A stretch of DNA of 64,000 nt, taken from positions 82,216 through 146,215 of the forward strand of contig CALSRO010000009.1 of assembly GCA_943788775.1 (NCBI GenBank), in the 5' to 3' direction. This stretch comes from an uncultured Flavobacteriales bacterium. GTDB taxonomy: Bacteria > Bacteroidota > Bacteroidia > Flavobacteriales_G > Salibacteraceae. A program made the translations under genes and the position numbers. The notes beneath the pieces are model-generated. The model had not been told where the DNA came from, did not search any database, and worked only from the letters and a program-made list of their open reading frames with translations. Of the stretch, positions 29,035 through 38,200 are shown one piece after another (position 1 is the first letter of the stretch; every line of letters starts with the position of its first letter).

Positions 29035-32000
29035 TTATTTCTGTAGCCGAATCTCCACTCTTCTATTCTGTTTTCGATCATCTACGGGGCAAGGGTAATA
29101 CAATAAACAACCGCCAAATGGTACGCTTTCACCGTGCCAGATAATTTCAACTCGGTCCTCGGAAATATTATTACCAATGATAATGTTTCGGATATTTTCA
29201 GCTCGTAATTCTGAGATTCGCTGATTCACCGCGTATGTGCCCCAAGTATCAGCATATCCGTCCAGTTTTACTAAGGCCTCTGGATTTTCCTTTAAAACTT
29301 TGATTGCAGCAAAGACGCCCTCAGAACCTTCGGCTGGCAGCATCCATTCATTAAAATCATAAGTGATGATGTAATCTGGTGTTGTAGGCCATTGGGATAT
29401 GTCCACGATGCTCAACTCAGTCCTTTGATTCTGTTTACGGTCTTCTTTATTGCATGGTATTCCATCGCTGCAATCAATGATTGGTTTTGTATCCTCCCAG
29501 TTTTGAACATAAATCCGATCGGTGGATATACCTCTAGCGTCTAGGTATTGAACGATGGCTACAGATCTTAATGCGGAGAACGATCTGTTTCCGAGTGATT
29601 CAGCTTGATCGGTATGAGAATTTAATTTAAGATATCTTCCTTCATCAGCTCTCATTGCCTTTACGATGCCCCATAGAAGCAACGAGTCATCTTCAGTTAA
29701 AATGGATGACTTATAGTCAAAATAAATAATGTTTTCCCCCGAAGTTAATGCCTCATCCTTTTTTGGAGTTTCACTCGCAAAGCGATCGTGATCAAGATTT
29801 GAATCATCCACTGTTTTCAGAGCCAAGCTATACTTATCATGTGCTAATCGATCAAAAACCCATATTTCACCAGCCTTTTCAGGAGTTTGCAACAGGTTGC
29901 CAAATCGATCGAGTAGCTCAATTTTAGCGAGGTCATCATCTTCTTCTATTCTGAAGAAATAGGACCCGTCTTTGGCGAGGTTTTTAAAAGTGAATTTTCC
30001 GACTTTATTTAAAGTAGATACTTCAACTATTTTACCATCAGGGTCAAGGGCAACAATGCGGGTGCCTTCAGGATAGTCTCCAGGTAGTTTTATATAGGCC
30101 CGGCCATAAACATAGCTGGCATCGTCAATCTCTTCTATTTCTCCCAGTTCACTTGCCGCTTCTAAAACAAGTTTTGAATAATTGTATGTGTTATCAGCTC
30201 CAAGCTGAGCATAGCCGTTTAGCTTGCCGTCATAGTCATAGAACCCAAGGTTTAATCCACTGTCGTCTTCATCCATGACTTGCAATGTGAAATCACGTTC
30301 TCTACTTAGACTTTTGAAGGCAAAGTTTCCTGCGCCATCAGTCATGGCCGAATCTATTATGTTTCCTTGTTCATCAACAGCATATACCATGATGCCTTCT
30401 TTATAGTCTCCAGGAAGTTTTTTGTATAGGCTCCCAGCCACATATCCAGAACTCAACATAGTTTTATCTTCCTCAAGCATTCTAAATAGGTCTCGATCGT
30501 CTGATTGTAATCTTTCATACATGTACTGGGAAAGCTCGTCTAATCTCAGATGTGCAATTAGATTTCCATCCAAGTCGTAGATATCAACATTTAAATTCGA
30601 TTGATCTGATTCGGCCACCCGAAACGAATAATGCTGATCAGATTGAAGCTTTGTGAAATCAAAGAAACCATTACTATCTGCGTAAACAGTTTCAACAATT
30701 CTTCCATTATCATCCACAGCAAAAATCTTAAGACCATCGCTATAATCACCGGCTAGCTTTCTAAACACTTGCCCATGAAACCCAAATTTTGTCAGTTCTG
30801 AATCTTCTTCAAAAACAGCGAAACCTTCATACTCATCTCTGCGAAGTGATTTGAAAGCGAAAGTTCCATCTTTCCAATTATCTGCAAAAACAACGGCCTC
30901 GCCTTTGCTGTTTAGAAAGTACAGATTGGCTTTGGCTTCAAGTTCATTGATAGAATCGGGTAGGATTATTCTGAACTCTTCATCAGCAGAGATTTCACCA
31001 AAATCAAAGCTTCCGTTTTCATCAGATAAGGCTGCTCGAAGTTGTCTGTCGTTTGAGTCGAGCATTAACATGCGAACATTGGCCAATGGATATCCATCGT
31101 ACTCTAAAAGCCCTTTGGCTGGCACCGCGTTCATCGGTTTAATGGTTCGTGCCAGTTTTAATCGATTTAGCTCAAAAAGACTATTGTTTGTATCAAGTAC
31201 TTGAACGATACCATTCGAATTTTGATAAAAAACGGTAGTCAAATAAACTATTGAGTCCTTTCCTTGGTATTTGACCGTGTAGTTTTTGAAGGTTGCCAAA
31301 TCATCAAATGAATACAACCCAATGCTATCTGTTAGGGTTTCTTGAATGATATTTCCATCGTCATCCACAATTACTAATGAAATGCCACTTACGGATTGTG
31401 AAGGAAGTTCGGCATAGAGTTGACCAAAAATGTCGTATAAACCAAGGGTCGAATTGTCAGTTTCGATCATCGATAATGATTCAAATTCTTCTCGCTTAAG
31501 AGTGGTGAAGGCAAATTGAGATTCAGAAACTCGGTCTAAGAGCATTACTTTTTCACCTTCTTCGTTCAATAGATAGATGCTGGATTGGTCTAGTATTTGA
31601 GCACTTGCGTTGGCCACTTCAACTCGGTACTTTTTGTTGGTCGGTAATTCGGTGAAAGCAAAGTTTCCTAAACTATCTGTGACGGACTCTTCGAGGAGGT
31701 TGTCGTTTTCATCGAACAATTGTAGTTTGAAGCCATCTGGCGGAAGCTCACTGTAGTCGAAAAAACCAGATACCTCCATGCGAGCGGTGTCATTAGGATC
31801 GGCTAATCGAACAAATTGGTATATATCATCTCGACCTTGTCCACCATCACGTTCAGAGCTAAAATAGCCTTGTTCTTCATTGCGAAAACATATCCCGAAG
31901 TCATCAAACTCACTGTTAATAGGACTTTTTAGATTGACAGGCTTAGTCCATTTACCATCTACCAAATAAGACTTATAAATATCTAAGCCGCCATAACCCG

Positions 32001-33066
32001 TGTGACCATTGGATGAAAAGAAAAGGTGATCCTTACTTGCACCATAGGGAAAAACCTCGTTAAGCTCGGTATTCACGGCCCCTTCCAAAGGCGTTGGAGT
32101 TGTCCAGCCACCTGCGACTTTGTGAGCAACGTATATATCCATTTTCCACTTTTCACCACCTTGATTAGACGCAAAGAATATTGTGTTACCGTCAGGGGTT
32201 ACAGACGGGTGCATGACCGAGAATGTGTCCGCGTTAAATGGAAGCAGTTCCGGCTTTGTAAGTCTTTTATCTTTTACAATGTCTGCCGTGTAGATTTTCA
32301 GATGTTCTACCTCTGATTTTTTCTTTGAGCTACGAACTTCTGAGAAGTAGACTTTGTTGTGAGCTGTGTCAACAGATAGTGTACCTACTTGATAATCGCC
32401 ATATAATCTTGTGAGGAAATTTTTTGGTTTTTCAGTGACAAGGCCATTATCATCTTTAAATTTTGCGTAATAGATGGCCATATACGGCAGGTTCGTTTGG
32501 GGTGAGCTATTATCTAAAACATAATCAAGGTTTCGTTCTGTAGTATAGATTATTCCGTTTTTGTAGATAGCTGGAGAAAAATCTGCGTATTGAGAATTGA
32601 TACCTCTTATTTGGTTTACCGTATAATTTTTTGGGGCGAGTGACCAAGTTTCAACCTCTCGGATGGATTGTGACATCAGGCGAACAACAAAACTTTCAGG
32701 ATAAGCCTTAAGGTATCTTTCGAACTGATTTTTAGCTTGTGCAGACTTTCCGTTTCGAATAAGCATTTGCCCATAATTCACAAAACCCACATCGGACAAA
32801 CCAGATAAAGCGTCCGTACGCTCATAATTGAGTTCAGCTTCCTTGTATTTACCCTGATAACGATAGGCATTTCCGAGCATCTCGAAAGACTTAGTGTCTT
32901 CCTTTGATCGCTTAAGGTATCGCTCATAAATCTTTGCAGCCTCAGCGTACCTGCCTTGCTCCATTAATTTATCTGCACGGTCTTGCGCCAAAGATTCTGC
33001 AGAGAGAAATACTATCTGCAAAAGGATTAAGGTGGTTAGGAATATGTAGTATCGATAATTCTGCAA
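29035..33066 (-). CDS. Giant TPR-PD40 protein with six CRD-like modules and two C-terminal OmpA domains
   Basis: The 1343-residue product has a signal peptide (about 1-27), TPR repeats (about 30-150), a PD40 propeller (about 150-420; TIFFASNQGGEKWKMDIYVA, HLFFSSNGHTGYGGLDIYKS) and six carboxypeptidase-regulatory-like beta modules at about 425-1095. The best-conserved modules carry KLPGDYKEG/KLPGDYPEG-type sequence. Two OmpA-like domains follow: one with YFDYKSSILTEDD and LNSHTDQAESLGNRSFSA, one with VKLDGYADTWGTYAVNQRIS. The architecture extends the PorE pattern. It starts 2 bp after the PorP/SprF gene, so the two products probably work together at the surface, with the OmpA domains anchoring to peptidoglycan. 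The YfiR-like gene follows 110 bp downstream. Confidence 0.87.
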   Translation of the reverse strand: MQNYRYYIFLTTLILLQIVFLSAESLAQDRADKLMEQGRYAEAAKIYERYLKRSKEDTKSFEMLGNAYRYQGKYKEAELNYERTDALSGLSDVGFVNYGQMLIRNGKSAQAKNQFERYLKAYPESFVVRLMSQSIREVETWSLAPKNYTVNQIRGINSQYADFSPAIYKNGIIYTTERNLDYVLDNSSPQTNLPYMAIYYAKFKDDNGLVTEKPKNFLTRLYGDYQVGTLSVDTAHNKVYFSEVRSSKKKSEVEHLKIYTADIVKDKRLTKPELLPFNADTFSVMHPSVTPDGNTIFFASNQGGEKWKMDIYVAHKVAGGWTTPTPLEGAVNTELNEVFPYGASKDHLFFSSNGHTGYGGLDIYKSYLVDGKWTKPVNLKSPINSEFDDFGICFRNEEQGYFSSERDGGQGRDDIYQFVRLADPNDTARMEVSGFFDYSELPPDGFKLQLFDENDNLLEESVTDSLGNFAFTELPTNKKYRVEVANASAQILDQSSIYLLNEEGEKVMLLDRVSESQFAFTTLKREEFESLSMIETDNSTLGLYDIFGQLYAELPSQSVSGISLVIVDDDGNIIQETLTDSIGLYSFDDLATFKNYTVKYQGKDSIVYLTTVFYQNSNGIVQVLDTNNSLFELNRLKLARTIKPMNAVPAKGLLEYDGYPLANVRMLMLDSNDRQLRAALSDENGSFDFGEISADEEFRIILPDSINELEAKANLYFLNSKGEAVVFADNWKDGTFAFKSLRRDEYEGFAVFEEDSELTKFGFHGQVFRKLAGDYSDGLKIFAVDDNGRIVETVYADSNGFFDFTKLQSDQHYSFRVAESDQSNLNVDIYDLDGNLIAHLRLDELSQYMYERLQSDDRDLFRMLEEDKTMLSSGYVAGSLYKKLPGDYKEGIMVYAVDEQGNIIDSAMTDGAGNFAFKSLSRERDFTLQVMDEDDSGLNLGFYDYDGKLNGYAQLGADNTYNYSKLVLEAASELGEIEEIDDASYVYGRAYIKLPGDYPEGTRIVALDPDGKIVEVSTLNKVGKFTFKNLAKDGSYFFRIEEDDDLAKIELLDRFGNLLQTPEKAGEIWVFDRLAHDKYSLALKTVDDSNLDHDRFASETPKKDEALTSGENIIYFDYKSSILTEDDSLLLWGIVKAMRADEGRYLKLNSHTDQAESLGNRSFSALRSVAIVQYLDARGISTDRIYVQNWEDTKPIIDCSDGIPCNKEDRKQNQRTELSIVDISQWPTTPDYIITYDFNEWMLPAEGSEGVFAAIKVLKENPEALVKLDGYADTWGTYAVNQRISELRAENIRNIIIGNNISEDRVEIIWHGESVPFGGCLLYYPCPVDDRKQNRRVEIRLQK

Positions 33067-33068
33067 TG

Positions 33069-34028
33069 CTAAAAATATCGGGGTGATACGGTGGACGATC
33101 TACTTATTCCGAAGTCGTAACCAAAGAACAACTCGTGGCTAGTGCCTTGTTGTTGAAGTTTCAAACTATTCAATGGGTAATCAAAAGAGTATCCAACTCT
33201 GATTTTACGATTAAAAATGTATTCGAAAATGAGAACAGCCCCATAGTCTGTTCGCGCAGTCAGGCCAAGCCAAAGCTTTTGATCTATCAAAACGGAAAAG
33301 TTTGCATCCAGCATGCCTCTATACAATCCCGCTTGTTTGTACATGACGCTTGGTTTTAAAGTAATCTTTTGGTTGAGTACGAATGCGCGGCCAGCAGTGG
33401 CCGAGAAATGGCGAAACTGATTGTAAACAGCAGGGTCACCGCCATTGATACCGGACCCGACATTGGTGTCTAGAATACTTATGGTAGGAGAGGTGAGGTG
33501 CGCCAGTTCCATTCCGAAATACATCTTGTTATTATTCCAATATGCTCCAAAATCTACATCAGGGCTCCAAGCGTTGCGCACTCCATAGGTGGGAACAATG
33601 TCACCTTGGTCTTTGTAGTCAATTCTATCCCAATGAAAAACGTGGTAATACACACCAGCTCCGAGTCCTAGCGACATCTTGCCTCTAAACATTGGGAATC
33701 GATAGGCATAATCTACTTCTGCGTTTATTGTATTTCTCGGCCCGATAATGTCGTTAGTGATTTGAAAACCAAGTCCCATCTTTCGCCTCACAAGCGGGCC
33801 ATGAATGGCGGCCGTTTGAGTCATAGGCGCTCCGTCAAATCCCACCCACTGATTGCGGACCAATAGAACAGTACTCAAGACCTCACGGCTGCCAGCGTAA
33901 GCTGGATTAATGCCCAAGGGGTTGAACATGTATTGATTAAATTTCGGATCTTGTTGTCCTTGAGACTCCTGGTAGATGCAGGACAACAGTGTGATGAACA
34001 GGGCGATATGTAGGTTAATCCATTTCAT
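33069..34028 (-). CDS. PorP/SprF family type IX secretion outer-membrane protein
   Basis: The 319-residue product has a signal peptide ending near ESQGQ and the family start QDPKFNQYMFNPLGINPAYAG, then alternating beta-strands of a small outer-membrane barrel (GLGFQITNDIIGPRN, LGLGAGVYYHVF). In Flavobacterium johnsoniae, SprF is needed for surface delivery of the SprB adhesin, and type-B sorting-domain proteins are usually encoded beside a SprF-like protein. That is the arrangement here: the preceding gene encodes a type-B substrate, and its TAA overlaps this ATG by one base. Its likely role is secretion or surface anchoring of the fibre-locus proteins. Confidence 0.93.
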   Translation of the reverse strand: MKWINLHIALFITLLSCIYQESQGQQDPKFNQYMFNPLGINPAYAGSREVLSTVLLVRNQWVGFDGAPMTQTAAIHGPLVRRKMGLGFQITNDIIGPRNTINAEVDYAYRFPMFRGKMSLGLGAGVYYHVFHWDRIDYKDQGDIVPTYGVRNAWSPDVDFGAYWNNNKMYFGMELAHLTSPTISILDTNVGSGINGGDPAVYNQFRHFSATAGRAFVLNQKITLKPSVMYKQAGLYRGMLDANFSVLIDQKLWLGLTARTDYGAVLIFEYIFNRKIRVGYSFDYPLNSLKLQQQGTSHELFFGYDFGISRSSTVSPRYF

Positions 34029-34780
34029 TACCTCGATATTTCAATCCATCCTTTATAGTTGCTATCGTCAAACTTGGCGATAAAGTAATAGGTTCCCACC
34101 GGAAGTGGTTGTCCATTTCGGTGCAATCCAGTAAAAGAATTGTTTGTGTTGTTATAATCATCGGTTTCCCAGACCAATGCGCCATATCTATTGAATATGG
34201 AAACTTCTTTGGTGGAGAATGCAAAGGCATTGTCCACATGCCAATAGTCGTTGTCGCCATCATTGTTGGGAGTAATACCCGTATAAAACCCTGGTGTACA
34301 ATCGATAGAGTCGATAGGGGAGACACGCGCAGAGTTAGTCACACTCAAACCATTAGCACCAGTGATGGTGACGCTATATGTTCCGACTACTAATCCTGTT
34401 GCGCTTTCGGTAGTGGCTCCATTGCTCCATTGATAAACGAGTGGTTCGGTTAATTTATCGCTTACAAAAGACACTGTGATGGCACCATCATTGGCACCAA
34501 TACATGCCGCACTGTCCACGGATAACTGGGCGATAAGCGGATCGCTCAATACATAATTCGATTGTTGGAAACCCTCCGATAGAATCAAATTGGTGTTGAC
34601 CCGAGTGATGGTCAATGGCTCACCAAGTGATGCGGAAAACGTAAAATCAGACCCGTTATCATATTCTGTATAGCCACTGCCAATGAGTTGACGATCAAGC
34701 TCAATTTGTTGGGCATAGGATGTGCCAATCATCATAAGCACCGAAAAGAGTAAAAATGATATGTGCGTTCTATAACTCAT
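34028..34780 (-). CDS. T9SS type-B (CHU_C) sorting-domain protein with one SprB-like repeat
   Basis: The 250-residue product has a signal peptide (MSYRTHISFLLFSVLMMIGT...), an N-terminal beta-sandwich segment (ASLGEPLTITRVNTNLILSE), one SprB-like repeat (CIGANDGAITVSFVSD ... YQWSNGATTESATGL) and a C-terminal gliding-motility-associated domain: GITPNNDGDNDYWHV, VSIFNRYGALVWET, LPVGTYYFIAKF. This last domain is the T9SS type-B signal. The protein is small for the class, where partners are usually very large, so it may be a tip, cap or adaptor for the giant protein encoded upstream. It starts directly where the preceding gene ends (no gap). Confidence 0.9.
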   Translation of the reverse strand: MSYRTHISFLLFSVLMMIGTSYAQQIELDRQLIGSGYTEYDNGSDFTFSASLGEPLTITRVNTNLILSEGFQQSNYVLSDPLIAQLSVDSAACIGANDGAITVSFVSDKLTEPLVYQWSNGATTESATGLVVGTYSVTITGANGLSVTNSARVSPIDSIDCTPGFYTGITPNNDGDNDYWHVDNAFAFSTKEVSIFNRYGALVWETDDYNNTNNSFTGLHRNGQPLPVGTYYFIAKFDDSNYKGWIEISR

Positions 34781-35242
34781 TTAAAAATCTAATTCGCTGT
34801 AAATGCGAATGCTGCCATCGTTTGTAATAATTTTTGTGGCACCGCCTTGTTTGATATCACCTTGTATTTCAACATAGCTGCTTGTATTGGTTATGTTGAG
34901 TGTGCCATCGTAGTCCAGATTTCCTTTAACCGTAGCTATGCCGCCCGAGATATTAAAATCTCCTGAGGTGTTTAAATCTAAGGTGCTATTCGTAGTGAAG
35001 GTTCCACCGGACATATTTAGTGTTCCGTTTAGGTTTAATCCATTACAAGCTGCGGTTCCAGACGTAATTGAAACGGTATAAATAGATCCTATAACTGCAC
35101 TATCGCTTCCGTCAGGATCAGAAAGTACGGGCGTCCAAGTGGTTATACCCGTCCAGTTTCCAGACAACAAAGTGGTATGCGTTTGTGCCTTGACCGAGGT
35201 CATGCAAACGATGAATAATATGGACATCAAATGTTTTATCAC
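34781..35242 (-). CDS. Small secreted beta-rich protein of unknown function
   Basis: The 153-residue product has a signal peptide (MIKHLMSILFIVCMTSVKAQ) and a mature part of short repeated strands (LNLNGTLNMSGGTFTTNSTL, TSGDFNISGGIATVKGNLDY) that fit a small beta-solenoid. It has no recognisable sorting domain, so how it leaves the periplasm is unclear. Its start overlaps the stop of the giant fibre-like gene by four bases and its stop abuts the next start, which places it firmly in the same operon. Function unknown; a subunit of the fibre is plausible. Confidence 0.7.
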   Translation of the reverse strand: MIKHLMSILFIVCMTSVKAQTHTTLLSGNWTGITTWTPVLSDPDGSDSAVIGSIYTVSITSGTAACNGLNLNGTLNMSGGTFTTNSTLDLNTSGDFNISGGIATVKGNLDYDGTLNITNTSSYVEIQGDIKQGGATKIITNDGSIRIYSELDF

Positions 35243-38200
35243 GGTACCATGGAAGTTTTAGTGACCCAAGAACCAGATTCCCTGCGTTCGAAGACTAGAT
35301 TGTTGCCTGATCGTTTTATTCTCCACGTGCCATCTGTTGAAGGATCACCGAAATAGAAGGCATCACTTGAGCCGGTTTCGATGTCACCCGCCACATCAAG
35401 CGTTGAGGTGGCTGTTGTATGATTGTTTCCAATGGCAACCGAAGTTGTGGATGTTAGTGTTAGCAATGGATTTCCATCATTCATGTAGAGATAAAATGGA
35501 TGATTCGTTGTTGTTCCGATAGCCCCATATGTGGCATCGATGTATGATTCGATATCGATGCTTCCATTGGTATGCTTAAAGCCATATGCTGTTCCTGAGG
35601 TTTGCAATGTCAATTTGTTGCTGGGGTTAGTGGTTCCAATACCTACATTACCACTGAAATAGTTGAAGTCTTCATTAATCGAGTAAACGCCATAATTAGT
35701 TCCTACGCCAGTTTCAAAATCAGAGTACAAGCCAAAGGCAATATCTGAAGCGTTGTCATTTCTAATGGTAGATTCAAATGAAATTAATGTGTCATTTCCA
35801 CTGTTTTTTCCGTCAACATAAGATCTGAACGCTTTTTTGCTTAGATTTCCATCATCATCAAGCCTGCTGTAGACGCCTTCTTTTCTGGTGTTACCATTAA
35901 CGGAGTTGTCGATGAATAATCCGCCTTGACCGCTGCCGCCCCCATTTGCATAAAGTGTAGCCACATAACCGGCATGGGGTGAATTGGTGCCTACACCAAG
36001 TCGTGATCCTGTTGATAGATAAGTATTTGCGCCTGAGTTGGTCCATTTGGATGATCCTGCACCAAGGGATGACCAACCCAAAACACCAGCACCATTAGTT
36101 GTGAGCACTTGACCACTGGTGCCATCAGAGGCCGGTAGCCCATAAGCATCCTTAATGATCAAACTATCCATGACTACACCGCCTTTGACCACCAAAACAG
36201 TATCGTTTTGTGAAGAGGCCATAGTAAATGTGGAGTCTTCGAGTTTGAGGGTAAGATCAGGGTCATTATCGACTATTGAACCAGCGGTGCCTGAAGGCCA
36301 TAGAAAAAGACCTGAGAAATCACTATCAAATGCATAGGCACTAGCATAGCCATCCTTAATATGTCTATAATCCGAGCCGTCATAATACATGTTGTTTCCG
36401 AAGAAATCGATGGGAGAACTACCGTCTATCACTAAGGTAGAATCTACTTGAAACTGTGCATCAGGATGATCGTTTAAAACGCCCACACTGCCGCCTTCGA
36501 AAATGGCAGAATACTCGGATCCGAAGCTGTAGAGACCAATGCTGGATGCTCCGCCTGAGGTCACATTGGCCTTGGAATAAACTCCATAATAGGTGTTGGA
36601 ACCGCCACCACCGCTGGTTGGTTCGCTGTGAATTCCATAAATAGTTGTTGAGCCATTTCCGCCATCATCAACACTAGATCGGATGCCATAGCGGCTTCCA
36701 GAAGATGCTACAGCATCACCATCAGCATGTATTAAGGCACCAGGGGTAGAGGTGCCAATTCCAACGGCTTTAGTTGTGTACAGCGCAGTGGCAGTAGTAT
36801 CCCAATCTCCATCATCACCAGATCCAGGTGACTCCCATCGTGCAACGCCATTGTTGTCTGATGTCAAAACCTTACCATTGCCAGCATTTGTTGGAATAAT
36901 CAAACTATCACCCACATATACCGCACCTGACTCGAAGTAGGCCGCATAGTTTTCCGATGCGTTTTCTGCTCGGGTATAAATACCGTAGTGAATTCCAGAT
37001 GTGTTTGAAGTGCCAATTGCTCGCCCGAAAACACCGATCACATCTCCTGTTCCTCTACCAATACCATAAACACCTGCATCGCTGGTGGTGTAACTAAGGT
37101 TTTCATTCAAGGCACCCTGTACTCCACGGTTATTAGCAGCACCACCGGCCTCACCATACACACCTATGTTTAAAAAGGAAGGGCCATTTAAGGCGGTGCC
37201 CCACAGTCCTCTAGCTGTTCCAGCTGTGGATGATCCTGGAGATGTAACAATGGAGCGAATACCAGTATTTGTAATTGCTCCAGAAGCTCTCACTCTCAAG
37301 CCCTGGGATTGAGTGCCTGTGCCACCTGTAGTATTCGAGGCCTCTACAAGCATTCCAATAACATCGGTTGTTGCGACATCGGTATTTATATAGGCGCTTG
37401 TATCATGTGAGGTGCTTTGTAGGTGTAATAGATATTCAGGAGCAGCAATACCAATACCTACGTTTTTGTTGAGGACATACACGCTGTCATTGTTTTCCGT
37501 CCAAACACTGCCTGTAGTGGCAATTTCACTCAATGCAATGGTGTGTACCGTATCTCCATTGTATACAAACATCAATGAATCTCCAACCACACCCGCGAAA
37601 TTGAAGGTGTCTAGTTCGTTGGTGTTTGACGTATCTGAAAACAACAATGCTAAATCAGCCTGCACGGTATCGCCATCTTCAGATGTGATAACCAAGTTGG
37701 TTCCTTGTAAGTCTAAACTTTGCACTGAGTCAGTTGCGATGAGTGAAGCTAGATTAGCCTGTACTGTATCACCGTCTTCTGAAGTAATGACTAAGGTCGT
37801 TCCGTTCAGTGCTAAACTTTGCACCGAATCAGTTGCAATGAGTGAAGCTAGATTAGCTTGCACTGTATCTCCGTCTTCTGAAGTAATGACTAAGGTCGTT
37901 CCGTTCAGTGCTAAACTTTGCACCGAATCAGTTGTAATGAGTGAAGCTAGATTAGCCTGTACTGTATCACCGTCTTCTGAAGTAATGACTAAGGTCGTTC
38001 CGTTCAGTGCTAAACTTTGCACCGAATCAGTTGCAATGAGTGAAGCTAGATTAGCTTGCACTGTATCTCCGTCTTCTGAAGTAATGACTAAGGTCGTTCC
38101 GTTCAGTGCTAAACTTTGCACCGAATCAGTTGTAATGAGTGAAGCTAGATTAGCCTGTACTGTATCACCGTCTTCTGAAGTAATGACTAAGGTCGTTCCG

